From: Planococcus citri
Lineage: Eukaryota > Arthropoda > Insecta > Hemiptera > Pseudococcidae
DNA: 64,000 nt
Direction of reading: 5' to 3'
Assembly (NCBI RefSeq): GCF_950023065.1
Contig: NC_088677.1
Coordinates: forward strand, 18,187,230-18,251,229
Each line of letters starts with the position of its first letter. The stretch's first letter is position 1. A program made the position numbers and the translations under genes. Shown in pieces: positions 44,602 to 56,197 of the stretch. The notes beneath the pieces were generated by a model. That model made no database searches. It was not told the DNA's origin and worked only from the letters and a program-made list of their open reading frames with translations.

Positions 44602-45085
44602 CGAAAGTTTTAAAAAACACGACGATAGTGCCGCCGCATTATCGAGTCATTTTCATTTACGTACCGTAGAAAAAGTGTTTCCTACTTTATTTCATTTTTT
44701 TCCTACTCACTATTCTAATTAATTTCGCTTGATGAGATGAGATGTATCTACATTATTCATTGTATAAGTTAATATTATGTAGCTAATTCTTTTTTTCTTC
44801 TTCTTCTGAAGCTGCTCCTTTACGTGTATTATTTTAAGATTGTAAGTTAGACCAGTCATTCTACGTATAGGTACCACGTCATTGTAAAATGTAAAATGTA
44901 ACATTTTGTTAGTTTATTTATTGTTTTCAAACACACTCGAAAAAAATGGCCATGTTAGCCCTGGATGTTATGCGATTTTAATAATCGATCATTGTGATAA
45001 TAAAGTATTAAACAGAGAAAAAAAAACACAATTTCTTTTTTTTCATTGGTTCAAAAATTAACAAACAAAGAAAGTAGGTAGGACA
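44602..45085. terminator. Convergent 3' ends of IDH3A and DOLK
   Basis: Only 484 bp separate the two stop codons. A + strand AATAAA at 44999-45004 would serve IDH3A. On the minus strand ATTAAA (plus TTTAAT near 44976) could serve DOLK. If both are used, the two mRNAs overlap tail to tail by a few tens of bases. Confidence 0.5.
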
Positions 45086-47026
45086 CTATGTAACGATCAT
45101 AAATAAAATGTAAGTTATAAAAGGTAAAACTACGTTGTCGATTTGATCAGTCTTTGCTTCGATCACAGACGTTATAATGAACACTACGCTGGCCCATGAC
45201 ACGTACGACATTTCGATGATACCTACACAAAACATGAGATCGTTTACCGTTGGATTAAAAGAATAGACTCGAGCACGAGGAAAGACTCACCAAACAAGGC
45301 GAATGTACCAAATACGATCAATTGAGACACGAAACAGAACACCGAACCTTCGATGGTTTTATTGCTACCTGAAATGGGGAAAAAATCAAGCTAGCGAATT
45401 GTTGAGTGCTGGATGTGTTATTTTGAAGTAGAATACCTTTCCACTTATGTTTACCGAGCAGGGTACCACCAACACTAGCAGCAGCATCTCCTACAGCCAC
45501 CGGAAAGATACCAGCCAGCACTGGTAGCGGTACCGGAACCGAATACGATAACGGATATATCCAGATCGGAGCCGAGCATCCGATCATCAAGTACAACGGT
45601 GTAAGGGCCAATTCTCCTTCGTCTTTTTCATCTTTGAACGTGTCGAAGCACTCTTGCAGCCACTCGCCGTATCTGGAGAAATTCAATTTGCGACACATCT
45701 GCAAAAACCTTTCCGTCGAGTTTTTTGTTATCGCACAATTATGTAGAAGAATCGACACGTACTTCGATAATGATCATTAAAGCGAATCCGACATTGCTGG
45801 CGGTATAAAGTAGGCAAGGTGACCAAACGGTACCCGGTACGATTACGAGGAATATTAATAAATGGAAGCTCTTTCTTGTTACGGTGGTGACTGGTGTTGA
45901 AGAACGAATTTGCCACAATAAGCACAACACAGCGATAATCGAACAGAGCAACCAAAGCGAAATTAATATCATCTGCAAAAAAAAAACCGAGAGCTTTGAT
46001 CGTCAACCCTGCACCAAAAAAAAACTACGTTCAGCGTAATTTTACTAACCGAATTTCGATCCGATATCAAATTGAACAGCCAAAGTATGGAATTAATATT
46101 GAATATCACACGAGGAAGCGCAACTACGAATATGACAGCGGACGTAATCAACGCAGCCAAGAATATAAAAACGTTGCTCATGCAGTTCCGAAAATAATAG
46201 GCCAATAGGAGCGTTATTAATACAGCGAAGAAGCCACTCTGCGAAACGTTGACGAGAAAGTGTGAAAATTTTAGGCAATTTTGCGGCGAATGAGAATAAC
46301 GTACTTGCACTACGACGGTTGCTGAATCTCCGCATGATTTAGAAGTCGTACGTTGAAGCGATAAAAATATCTTGACGACGAACGAGCTCAAATAGAGTAT
46401 CAATGATTGAGCTATCAACGAAGCTTCTCCCCAAGTGAAGCTATTCGGGCAACATTTTATCAACGTTTGATGTATCGGATGGTATGCGAAAGACGTCGCA
46501 AGGGCTATTGATAAACTATAAATTACACCTGCGAAAAAAAGAATGATGAGTTGTAGCAACCTCGATATCATTCGGAATCGCGTAGGTATTTCAATACCAC
46601 CACATACCTCGATTGATGACGAATATCAACAATAAAGATACCACCGTTGACGATAAAATGTATCCGATCTGAATAAAAGGCACGTTACCAGAATCAGACG
46701 ACCGCGAATCTCTGTGTAGAATACTACAGCAGGAGCTGACGAGTAGACCAATACTAATCAACGAAACCGTCGTGTATAGCTCTGACCATTCGGCGAAATG
46801 ACCAATACCGGAGAGCAAAGCCAAAGGGACTAGTACACAAACCCACAATCCATTTCCAGCGTTCCTATATCGTTATTCGACACAAATTACGTATTTCTCC
46901 TTGCCATTTTACGTTTGAACATACGTTTTATTTATGTGAACCGTACCGTAAATGTAATTCATCGAGTTTACATCTATCTGCAATGTTGGCATCGATATGA
47001 CGGAACAAGTCGACGTTGAGAAACAT
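45086..47026 (-). CDS. Dolk: Dolichol kinase
   Basis: Eight coding exons on the minus strand: 47026-46947, 46864-46608, 46528-46305, 46238-46050, 45972-45763, 45698-45437, 45368-45291, 45222-45086. They total 478 residues with all phases consistent; the human enzyme is longer, about 538. It phosphorylates dolichol with CTP at the ER membrane, the last step in making dolichyl phosphate for N-glycosylation and GPI anchors. Many hydrophobic membrane segments are visible. Family markers: HLRNAGNGLWV near residue 27, VTRKSFH (about 281-287), the CTP-site region IFPVAVGDAAASVGGTLLGK (about 384-403), NKTIEG (about 410-415), and the tail EAKTDQIDNVVLPF. The start at 47026 gives MFLNVDLFRHID. Intact. 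Introns are short (65-110 bp). Confidence 0.92.
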
Positions 47027-47735
47027 TATGGTAAAGAATCTGTACTAAAACATGCGATGAGATTCATTCGAACATGAATTTACGATGTGAATTTTGTTCC
47101 GAAAGCGCAGCCGAATACAAACAGCGAATAATTCATCTGAACCTTTCGATCGTTGAGTGATTTCATGATCGAGTCGGTGATTGTAAAATATCTACCTGTA
47201 ATATAAAGTAAAACTGATTTAAACCTTGTCATCGGAATAATTACACATCACAACACCGCAAATGCGTTGACGAAAAAAAATTGTACTTGCAATAACTAAC
47301 TACCTAAACCGAAACGAATACACGTACTTACCTTTCGTATATTATTCAGTATTCGCTTTTCTCTTGCAAATTATCATATCGCAACATGATAAGAAATTCG
47401 ATTCAAGTTCTTCGAGTGAAATAATCACATATATTCGAATAATTACTCGAATTATTTTAATAATTAAAAATATGGTCAGAGCTCCAAGTCCATTCTATTC
47501 TATACTTAGTCCCGGCAAATTTGATAAGATTTTATCAGTACAACAACAAACAAACACAAAAATAACGTAACGTGCACTCGTGTCCGGAACGTAACGAATC
47601 GTCATTGGACCGCTGTGACTCCGTGACCTCCAACTTTCCGTCAACTTTCAAGTTTCAACGTCAACGTCAACCAATAGGTTCAGTTCAAAGCCTTCAAAGT
47701 TCAAAGGTTCCGTCCTGACCTATCGTATCATATCC
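47027..47735 (-). promoter_or_regulatory. DOLK 5' flank
   Basis: Upstream of the DOLK ATG on the minus strand, with possible 5' UTR exon material. No other gene is supported. The small + ORF at 47364-47570 has no recognisable homology. Confidence 0.35.
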
Positions 47736-47739
47736 TTAA

Positions 47740-48422
47740 CGTGGTCCTTCGGGTGTTGCGTTTTTTAATCGTAGTATAACCAATGGGCTGAAGGCGCATC
47801 TGAAACCAAAATTATTTTAGTTCGTTTTCGTGTTTAAGTGCAGTAAATTGAAAATGTAATCGATCAAATCGCTAGTATATTGTGTAATTAATAAGATGAA
47901 ATATTTTAAAGCATTTAAATAACTGTATATTAAGAATTTTTAGCTCTTTTTTGTAAGTGTTAAATTTCAAGATATCCGTTCGGTTTTAAAGGGATTTCTC
48001 CGCGAAAACTGAATGAAATTGGATGATTTTTGGATATGTTGTTCATGAAAGTGCCCTTGAGGCTGCTACGTTGCCCTTTTTTTCAAATTTGAAATGAAAA
48101 TTCCAAATTTTAAAAAAAGGGCAACGTAGCAGCCTCAAGGGCACTTTCATGAACAACATATCCAAAAATCATCCAATTTCATTCAGTTTTCGCGGAGAAA
48201 TGTCTTTAAAACAGTCATTCTGGACATCTTCCAAAATAACTAAACAAATGTACTTATATAATGTTTTTATCATTTTAAAATATTTTATTGTATTAAACAA
48301 ACTAATATTAATCGTTCTGCGCAAAAAGTTTTTACTTTAGCACTTTTGAACACGAAAAAAAAAAGATTGAAATTCTCTGCCTTGATAAGTGAAACGCAAC
48401 CCTCATGTACCGAAGGACCACG
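47740..48422. mobile_element. 683-bp TTAA-flanked foldback element
   Basis: TTAA lies at 47736-47739 and 48423-48426, with inverted ends CGTGGTCCTTCGG / CCGAAGGACCACG. The inner arms are nearly perfect for about 100 bp (47995-48090 and 48108-48205, e.g. GGGCAACGTAGCAGCCTCAA) around a loop of about 20 bp; the outer arms are diverged. Non-coding. The TTAA duplication suggests piggyBac-type mobilisation, as at 6749-7340. Confidence 0.8.
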
Positions 48423-48463
48423 TTAACCCTTTTCAGTTTTCAGCTGTCCAGCCAGAACCAGAA

Positions 48464-50190
48464 CAGAAACCTTTCCGTTATGGATTTTTATTCCTTCTCC
48501 TTCGAGTTCCTATGGATGGTGAAAAGGCCAAAGCCGCCAAAGGGCATGGAAAGGAAAGGGTATTCTGCAATTCTGCATCTGCATTCTGCCCTATTCTCAG
48601 GTAAGATAGGATAGGATCAGGGTACAGGATAGGGGAAAATGTCCCTGTTGACCAAGAGAGTGCGAGTGCCACTGCCAGAGATGAAAATTTTTAGAAAATT
48701 TTGACAGTTGTTTTCAGTTTTGAACTTTTGACATTTTGACAACTTTTTTGTCTTTTTTGTCAATCTAAAGAAACCTTTATATAGAATAATAGGTCTTTTA
48801 CTCTTTATTGACAATTTTATTTTTTAATTTTTATTTTATTTTTCCCAAAAAATAAGTGTCAACTGTCAACTGTCAAGACAATTTACCTAGACTATAAAAA
48901 CTTGAAAAGTAACTTTTTAGTTTTTGAGTTTTGTCAATTTTGACACATTTGCTCAAAAATGAGACTTGGAAAAATAAAATTTTGACAGCATTCTGTTTCT
49001 ATTTCTAGTAAATCTTGACAATTTTGACCAGAGAAATTCATTTTTTTGGAAAATTTGAAAAATTTTTACAACTTTTTTCTCAATTTTGAATTTTAGCAAA
49101 AAATGTGACTTCAAAATTTTATGAAAAAATGAGAACTTTTTGATAACTTTTGACCAAAAATAAGTTTTGGAACAATTGTGACCGAGAGATGAAAATTTCT
49201 GGGAAATTCTACAGTTCAGACAACTTTTTTGTCAATTTAGCTATTTAGCAACAAATTTCACTTTGAAAATTTTACAAAAAAATTAGAACTTGACAATTTT
49301 TACCAAAAATGTGATTTTGGGAGAATTTTGAATTTTGACCAGAGAAATTCATTTTTTTTTTTGGAAAGTTTTGAAAAGTTTGACTACTCTTTTCTCAATT
49401 TTAGCAAAAAATGTGACTTCAAAATTTTAAGAAAAAAATGAGGACTTTTTGACAATTTTGACCAAAAATAGGTTTTGGAACAATTGTGGCCAAAGATGAA
49501 AATTTCTAGGAAATTTTACAGTTTTGAAAACTTTTTTGTCAATCTAGAAACCTTTGGGAAAAATGAGGTCTTTTTTGACAATTTTGTCCAAAAAATAATA
49601 GTATTAGGACAATTTTTGACTAGAAAAAGTAATTTTATGTCAATTTTGACACGTTTGCTCAAAACTGAGACTTGAAAAAATTTTGACAACTTTCTAGTAA
49701 ATCGTGGCATATAATAATGTGACTTTGAAAATGTTGGAAAAAATGAAGAATTTTTGACAATTTTTGCCAAAAATGAAGTTTTGGGAAATTTTGAAGCTTG
49801 CGTTGTCAATCTCGTCAAATCGGTCTAAAAATGTGACTAAAATGTTTTGAAAAAATGAGAATTTTTGACAATTTTGACCAAAAATGTTAATGTGGGACAA
49901 TTTTGACAACTTTTTTGTCAATTTTAGCAAAAAATTTGACTTTGAAAATTTTGCGAAAAAATTAGGACTTTTGACAATTTTGACCAAAAATGTGATTTTG
50001 GGACAATTTTGACCAGAGAAATTAATTTCTTGGAAAGTTTTAAAAATGTTGATAACTTTTTTCTCAATTTTAGTAAAAAATGTGACTTTCAAAATTTTGC
50101 AAAAAAATTAGGACTTTTGACAATTTTGACCAAAAATGTGATTTTGGGACAATTATTTTGACCATAAAAATTAATTTTTTTTGGAAGGTT
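48464..50190. repeat. Long duplicated repeat, copy A (TTTTGACAATTTTGACC array)
   Basis: Opens with CAGAAACCTTTCCGTTATGG and a module ending AAAATGTCCCTGTTGACC. It then runs about 1.5 kb as a degenerate array of TTTTGACAATTTTGACCAAA words. Copy B at 56198-57745 has the same order and orientation. ORFs reported in it are word-array artefacts. Confidence 0.85.
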
Positions 50191-50409
50191 TTGAGTAAAT
50201 TTAAAACTGGGGGGTAGTCCCAAAAATTGCAATTTTCATCTAAAAAAATTTTCTACAAGTTCCCTATGTCAAAATTTTCATTTGGACAAATTTTCATTTT
50301 TTGGTTTTGCTCATTTTCTAGACTTTAGACGCCCGTAGTTTCTTCCCATGAATAGATAAGAGGGGCTTGTAGGTAGTGCCCCTTGTTCCCTGTGATGAGA
50401 GCTACAAGG

Positions 50410-51061
50410 CAGTGTTGTGCGTAACGATATTTTTTTTTGTTCCGTTATTTCGTTACGTTACAAAATTAGCATTTTTTTTGTTACGTTTTTTCGTTACAGT
50501 ACTTGTAACGAAAAAAATGCTGTAACGGTATTTTTCGTTACACCGGTACTTGAACTTTTTCGTTACGTTATTTTCGTTATTTCCGTTACAATTTTTTCGT
50601 TACAGAAACGTTTTTTCAACGTAGAATTGATGATATTTTCAAAGAAAAATGCATTTGTAACGAAAAATTGTAACAGAAATGGCTAAAATAACGGAACCAA
50701 AAGGTTTAAATACCAGTGTCACGAAAAAAATACCGTTACATTTTTTCGTTACAGATATAATCATGATACAATTACGTTTATTAAAAAGGGAATTTTTGAA
50801 AAAGTCAAGCTTGGAAGGTAAAAAATCTCATTTTTTGACTCAACTTGAAAATATTGTAACTAAAAAAATAACAAAAAAGGTAACAGAATTTTTTCGTTTT
50901 TCGTTACGTTACATCAAGAAAAATATCGTTACGTTACGTTTCAGTTACACAACATCACATGATCAAAATAACGTTTTCGTTACAGTTCCGTTACCTGTAA
51001 CGAAAAAAATTTCGTTATTTTCGTTTTTCGTTACAGTTACTGTTATGGGACGCCAACACTG
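50410..51061. mobile_element. 652-bp hAT-like element with CGTTAC words
   Basis: Termini CAGTGTTG(TGCG) and (CGC)CAACACTG, with a perfect 8-bp duplication CTACAAGG at 50402-50409 and 51062-51069. The interior is an array of CGTTACGTTAC/TTTCGTTACAG words on + at both halves, with some GTAACG reversals. The 190-codon ORF at 50679-51251 is an array by-product and runs out of the element. Confidence 0.9.
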
Positions 51062-51069
51062 CTACAAGG

Positions 51070-52524
51070 TGGCACTTCTGTCAATTTTTGGCAAAAAAAA
51101 AATGCAAGACTTTCCTACTCTCTGGCCTCTTGCACAAAAACGAGACTTTGTTGTTATTATAATTCATAAAAAAGTGAGATTTTGTACGTTTTTGTCAAAA
51201 AACCGAAAACTGCACAATTTCTCAAATTTCTCAAATTTCTGGAAAAAATGACTTTTTGATTTTTTTTTTTCAAAACAACGACAATTTGTTACTTATCCAT
51301 TCTAATTCTAATAAAAAATATAGCACAACTTTGTATGTAAATTTTTACAAAATTGAGAATTTTTGAAAAATTGAGTATTTGAAACATTGAGAATTTTTGA
51401 AAGATAAAAAGTTTTTAATAAATTAAAAATTTTGAAAAATTGAGAATTTTTGACATTTTTTGCAAAGAGCATGCTGTTATTTTTTTAGCAATTGACAAAA
51501 GAAGATACCTTTTTGAGTTTTTTTTTGCAATTTGCTGAAAAACGTGATTTTTAGTCAATTTTTCGGATAAAGCAAGACTTTGGAATTTTCTGTTTTTAAA
51601 AAAAAAACTACAAATTTGTAGCCATTTCAAAATCAAAACAGCGAGAAGTCTTCAATTTCTAGCAATAAAACTCAATTTTTGGTTAAACGCATTAGTACTT
51701 TAAAAATTTTAGCTGCTGAGACTTACTTGCAATTTTTGGCAACGAAGGGAGAATTTTTCGAATTTTGATTTCTTGCAACAAAAAAAAAACAATTAACGGG
51801 AAACAGAGATACATTGACGTCATTGACGATTTAAGAAACAGAATAGACTTTTTCACAATTTTGTAAAAAGATGAGACTTTTGGTTAATTTTTGGGAAAAT
51901 GAGATTTCTTGTTTTTTTTTCAACACAAAAAATAATTTTTAGCTGTGTTGCTAAAAAGCAGAAGATTTTGTATAAAATTTAAATTTAAATTAACAAATTA
52001 TTGCTGGTGATAGTGAATGTTCGTCAACGTGATTTTTTCGCTCTTGACGACGGATTCGAACTCGAATTTTTTGGTAAATTTAACAATAAAAACTGACAGG
52101 ATGGGGAAACTAAGCTTCGATTTGTGTTCATCAGTTCAAAGAGTCCGACTGTCCTACGCTTGTTTTTTTTTTTGTAGCAGGCTAATCAAAACAGTTGGTT
52201 TTCTCATTCAATTATTGTCTTCTTCGCCAAATCTATTTCTTGCAAATTAACACTCGGGTATAATGAATTGAAACTTTCATTACGGATATAAAAATACAAA
52301 ATTGAATACGATACATTTGGTATACATATACTAATTGACACTTCGTAAGTCATTTTAATCTATACGATATAAAATATAAAACATAGAACAGATAAATGAA
52401 AAAAAACATATAGGTAATACAAAATACTTCAATTCACAGGTTACACTTACATAGATATGTTTAAGTCATCGAGATAATAAGTACCTACGCGAAGCAAATA
52501 CTAGATAAAAAATGTCTGCTCCTC
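51070..52524. other. AT-rich spacer and 3' flank of unknown gene A
   Basis: Word-like AT-rich sequence (GAGAATTTTTGAAAAATTG at 51355-51450) and no conserved ORF. The part near 52260-52520 is probably the 3' UTR of the next gene on the minus strand. Confidence 0.45.
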
Positions 52525-54729
52525 TTAACAGCTTTCTTCTTTGACTCTCGCCTTGAATTCATCAATCACCTCAGATGGGACCGGGTTCACATCGTGAAAC
52601 CAAGCTAATAACTCTGGTAAATACTCGTATTCATCATAATCTACAAGATATGAAAACATAGCGAATTCATGCAAATCCAACATCTCCAATCTATTCAATT
52701 TATATTTAGTCGTTTCTTCGGTACTGGGGAAAATCCAATTCAAAAAATCATCAAGTCGATGCAGCAAATTATCTTGAAACTCGGAGTCATGGCAATAGAA
52801 CAGGTTCACTTCGTCAATTACATGATGGAAGATTTCATCGATAGAAAAACTTTTCTTAAATTTCAGTAAGGCTTCTTCGTCACCCAAACACCACGTCATC
52901 AATTTACTGAAACAATTTATTTCGAACCATTGCCAACAAAATTCGCGTTTTTGTAATTTCGATTTGCGAGCTTGAGCAAAACGTTGCTTTTTCACTGCAA
53001 GCTCTTCAGGAGTAAAAACCTGTTCGACAATTTTCATCATCGCATCGATCTTCTCGTCCTTTAGGGTCCAATCAGTATACTGCTTGCAACTAGTGAAAAG
53101 CGAGGAAAGCAGTTGTTTCTTCAAAGTCGAGACCAACGTCGGATCATCGTGGAAAATCTCATCGATAAATTTATTCATTTTACTCCAATCATCGGCATTG
53201 TAAAAAAAATAACTTCTATTTAGAGATTTCGACTGCAGTACTCGCTTCGTGACTTCTTGAGCAGCTTTTACGTCGGTCGAATAAACTTTTAATTCAGACT
53301 TGAAATTTTCTATACCATTTCTGCAATGAAGGTATTTTGCCCAATGTTCGCTCATTGTGGACGAATCGATAATTTTTTTTTTATACAGCAATTGATCTTC
53401 CGAGCTAGGCAAACATAACCGGATTACATCAGTCATCAAACGAGGGTCGTAAATTTTCATCCCGAATGCGATTGCATTCTTCAGCATCAACTGTCTTCGA
53501 GTATCCGCATTTACTAGCGATAAAAACTTATACAAAAACTTCAGAGCGTATTCTTTCTTCGCATACTTTGACGCTGCTTCGTTAAAAGTAAGACCATCTT
53601 CCTCAAAATCCGAATACGCATCTATTGACATTGAATCGCCGAACTGAGATGGTGAAAAAATCACATTTACTAAGTGCTTAGCTGCATACGTCTTAAACTG
53701 GATGGGAGCCATATCCCATAAGTCAATGAGCATCTGCATATCTTTATCGAACCCAATTCTAGCTTGGAATATTTTTTCCACTACTGCGGCAAATTGTTTG
53801 GCAGTCATCGCACTTTTGGAATATTTCCATGCCCAACATACAAGCGAAGGTGATTTCACTAAGAGCCAAAAATTTATTATAATCTCATCGGGTACCATCG
53901 ATAACAGATGAAGTTGCTCGGCGGACGTCATCATGAAGAATAATTGATCTTGGCAAAAATATGTGTGACCATCACGAGTACCAAAACGACTGATTTTGTG
54001 TTCAGCAACTGAAATTCGATCTTCATTGCCCAAACGATTCCAAAAATACTTGAACGAGCGCTCACCAGCGCACTGTTTAGCCATAGCGGCATCAATGGAG
54101 CCGGAAATTCCATCGAAGAGGTGGTGCAATTTATTTTTCAACGAAAAGATCCAGTAAGCGATTAAAAAGTCACGTTTCAGGTTCATTTTTTTGATAGAAT
54201 ACGCAGGAAGCGAACTTAAATCGAACGCTTTGATTTCGTCTTCTAAACAATATGCACACATGATGGCGAATTTTTGCGTTACACTCAGTTCGCAAGAAGA
54301 TAACATCTTGTCAGCGGTCTGTTTATAATCGATCTCGCCGCTCGAAAGCCAAACGCACTTGTTCGGGTGAAAAGAGATATCGCGATATTCCTCCAAGGTA
54401 GCACATGAAAAGTCACGGGATTCAAAATGTTTCATCCATATATCCAATACTTTAGCAATCTTATCCACCGCTTTCTTAAGTATTTTTTCAATAGTTTGAG
54501 GAGTTTTCAAAGATTCCACCTTTCTACGCAAACCAAACGTCAAAGTTCCAAAATCATGAGAGAAAATGTACTTCTTTTTTGAAAAGTGCTCAAACATCAT
54601 TGGCAGAACTACTTGAACGGATGCTAACTGTTGTAAGCTTGGTAGCGGAATGTGAGAGAAGAAACTGTCTTCCTGAAGTGAATCCTCCTGCAGTTCCTGC
54701 ATCGGTTCGGATGGGTTGCTTGCACTCAT
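52525..54729 (-). CDS. Unknown large helical-repeat-like protein, paralogue A
   Basis: A single uninterrupted minus-strand frame of 734 codons, ATG 54729 to TAA 52525. An acceptor-like CTTTCAG just upstream (54751) suggests a 5' UTR exon beyond. I recognise no known domain. It is almost all helix-forming, rich in Lys, Leu, Phe and aromatic residues, with no signal peptide or membrane segment seen. Shared with paralogue B (60022-62960): an N-terminal block with W-x-S/P-x-G-x-I-x-x...T-A-x-x-M and then YCLEDE (YCLKDE in B), and a C-terminal block L-x-x-F-L-N-W-x-F followed by Y-K. A repeated pattern L-x-x-W/F-C-L/F-x-D/N...F-K is visible near the C-terminus (MTWCLGDEEALLKFKK). Start ATG is well placed; function unknown. 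Probably a real expressed gene, since a frame this long is unlikely by chance in such AT-rich DNA. Confidence 0.85.
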   Translation of the reverse strand: MSASNPSEPMQELQEDSLQEDSFFSHIPLPSLQQLASVQVVLPMMFEHFSKKKYIFSHDFGTLTFGLRRKVESLKTPQTIEKILKKAVDKIAKVLDIWMKHFESRDFSCATLEEYRDISFHPNKCVWLSSGEIDYKQTADKMLSSCELSVTQKFAIMCAYCLEDEIKAFDLSSLPAYSIKKMNLKRDFLIAYWIFSLKNKLHHLFDGISGSIDAAMAKQCAGERSFKYFWNRLGNEDRISVAEHKISRFGTRDGHTYFCQDQLFFMMTSAEQLHLLSMVPDEIIINFWLLVKSPSLVCWAWKYSKSAMTAKQFAAVVEKIFQARIGFDKDMQMLIDLWDMAPIQFKTYAAKHLVNVIFSPSQFGDSMSIDAYSDFEEDGLTFNEAASKYAKKEYALKFLYKFLSLVNADTRRQLMLKNAIAFGMKIYDPRLMTDVIRLCLPSSEDQLLYKKKIIDSSTMSEHWAKYLHCRNGIENFKSELKVYSTDVKAAQEVTKRVLQSKSLNRSYFFYNADDWSKMNKFIDEIFHDDPTLVSTLKKQLLSSLFTSCKQYTDWTLKDEKIDAMMKIVEQVFTPEELAVKKQRFAQARKSKLQKREFCWQWFEINCFSKLMTWCLGDEEALLKFKKSFSIDEIFHHVIDEVNLFYCHDSEFQDNLLHRLDDFLNWIFPSTEETTKYKLNRLEMLDLHEFAMFSYLVDYDEYEYLPELLAWFHDVNPVPSEVIDEFKARVKEESC

Positions 54730-56197
54730 TTTGAATTATTCTGGAATTACCTGAAAGTGAAAATTACTTTGTAGATGATAACAATTAAAAAATATGCGAG
54801 ATATTTATGGATCTATAATTCTGTAATAAATGACAAGGTCAACTTTTTCATTCAACTTCCAAGAGAATGGGTTGAGAATCGAGATTGCCTCCACTAGAAA
54901 TTATTCAAGCGGCGTAATAAATCTTAAATCCCATTTACGTTTTCATAACTAGTCCCACTTCTCTTTCAATCCCATTCCAAGACAAAAAACCCACTACCCA
55001 GTCGACTTAGTTGCAATTTTCAATAATTCAAACAGCACAATATTCTCAATTCTCATTCCAAGATGGAAAACCCAGCTGATTGTTCGAAAAACTAAGAATT
55101 TCAGGAAAAAACACATAATTTATTTCATTATTATTCCTTCCATCAATTTTTTTTACTTTTAGTCACATATTGTCAATTCTCGAAATAGTTAAATTTTCAA
55201 ACAAAATAGCAAAATTCAAATTGTAAACTTTCCAAAAATTTAATAAAATTGTCAATGTTTAAAACACAAAAAGTCGTCAATTTCGATGTCTAAAAATTGA
55301 AAAATCATCAAATGACCGTATATCGGGTGCGCAGAAATATCGAGTACCCTCACTCAAAAAAGTTTTTTGCTGAACGTTTCGGATGGTCACAGGTCACAGA
55401 CAGTCTCACAGTGATGATAACGATAGCACGTGATTGGTTGTTGGACTGAGGTTACAACATTCCACCAATCATATGCATTTATTTCATGTTGCCAACCTAT
55501 ATTTTTAAAATAAACAACTTTCTTGAGGTACTCGATATTTTTTTTGAGCACCCTGTAGGCAAAACACATGGCTTTTTCACAATTTCGGAAACATCGCAGT
55601 CGTAGTGGAATTGGACAGTTTTGGCATAAAAACCGAACCTTTCAAGCAATAACGAAAGACCACACAGTACTTTGGTTTCGCAATCTTGACATATGAATCC
55701 TCACAATCAGACAGCTACAGGCAAAAGTTAAGCTTGTCGTCATGTTTTGACAAAAAAACAGCATTTTCAAGACTATTTTAGCAAACAGAAATAATTCTTT
55801 ATAGTTACCTTTAGAAAGAATTCGTACTTTTAGACGATTATGACATAAAAGCTTGACCTGTCACTTTCAGCGAAAATAATTACTGAAATAGTATTTCTTC
55901 ACTCATCATCAACTTTGAAAAAATAAAAAATTACACAGTTTTGTTTTGGCGGTGGCATGTTTACTGATAAGAATCATCACACCACGGAACTCAGGGCTGC
56001 CAAATGGAAATCGCGAAAAATCACTAAATCGCTCCAAAAGTTTTGGAACATCACTAAAAAATCACTATATTATTTTTTTCTATTAAACAATGGTTACTGG
56101 TTAGTGGTGCTGTGCGCCAATCAAAAATGCTTCAGTTGAGCTGTTGAGCACCAAATTAATTGTTAGTGGGTTTTATTTCATCAGAGCTCCAACACTC
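54730..56197. other. Spacer between gene A and repeat copy B
   Basis: Holds the presumed promoter and 5' UTR of gene A (54730-54750 exonic, then an intron or flank) and a small MITE at 55323-55555. No other gene is supported. Confidence 0.45.
55323..55555. mobile_element. 233-bp TA-flanked MITE
   Basis: Inverted ends GGGTGCGCAGAAATATCGAG and CTCGATATTTTTTTTGAGCA with CCC beyond. TA at 55321-55322 and 55556-55557. Consistent with a Tc1/mariner-type MITE. The 60-codon ORF inside has no homology I recognise. Confidence 0.65.

Noticed and set aside
47364..47570. 68-codon ORF upstream of DOLK
   Set aside because: No similarity or splice support. Lies in the AT-rich promoter side of DOLK.
49516..50092. 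Minus-strand ORFs of about 100-130 codons rich in NFFQKFSKS
   Set aside because: Degenerate TTTTGACAATTTTGACC array read in reverse. The same artefact occurs in copy B at 56746-57033.
50679..51251. 190-codon ORF on +
   Set aside because: Made of CGTTAC word repeats inside a TIR-bounded element and extends past its end. Repetitive translation with no homology.
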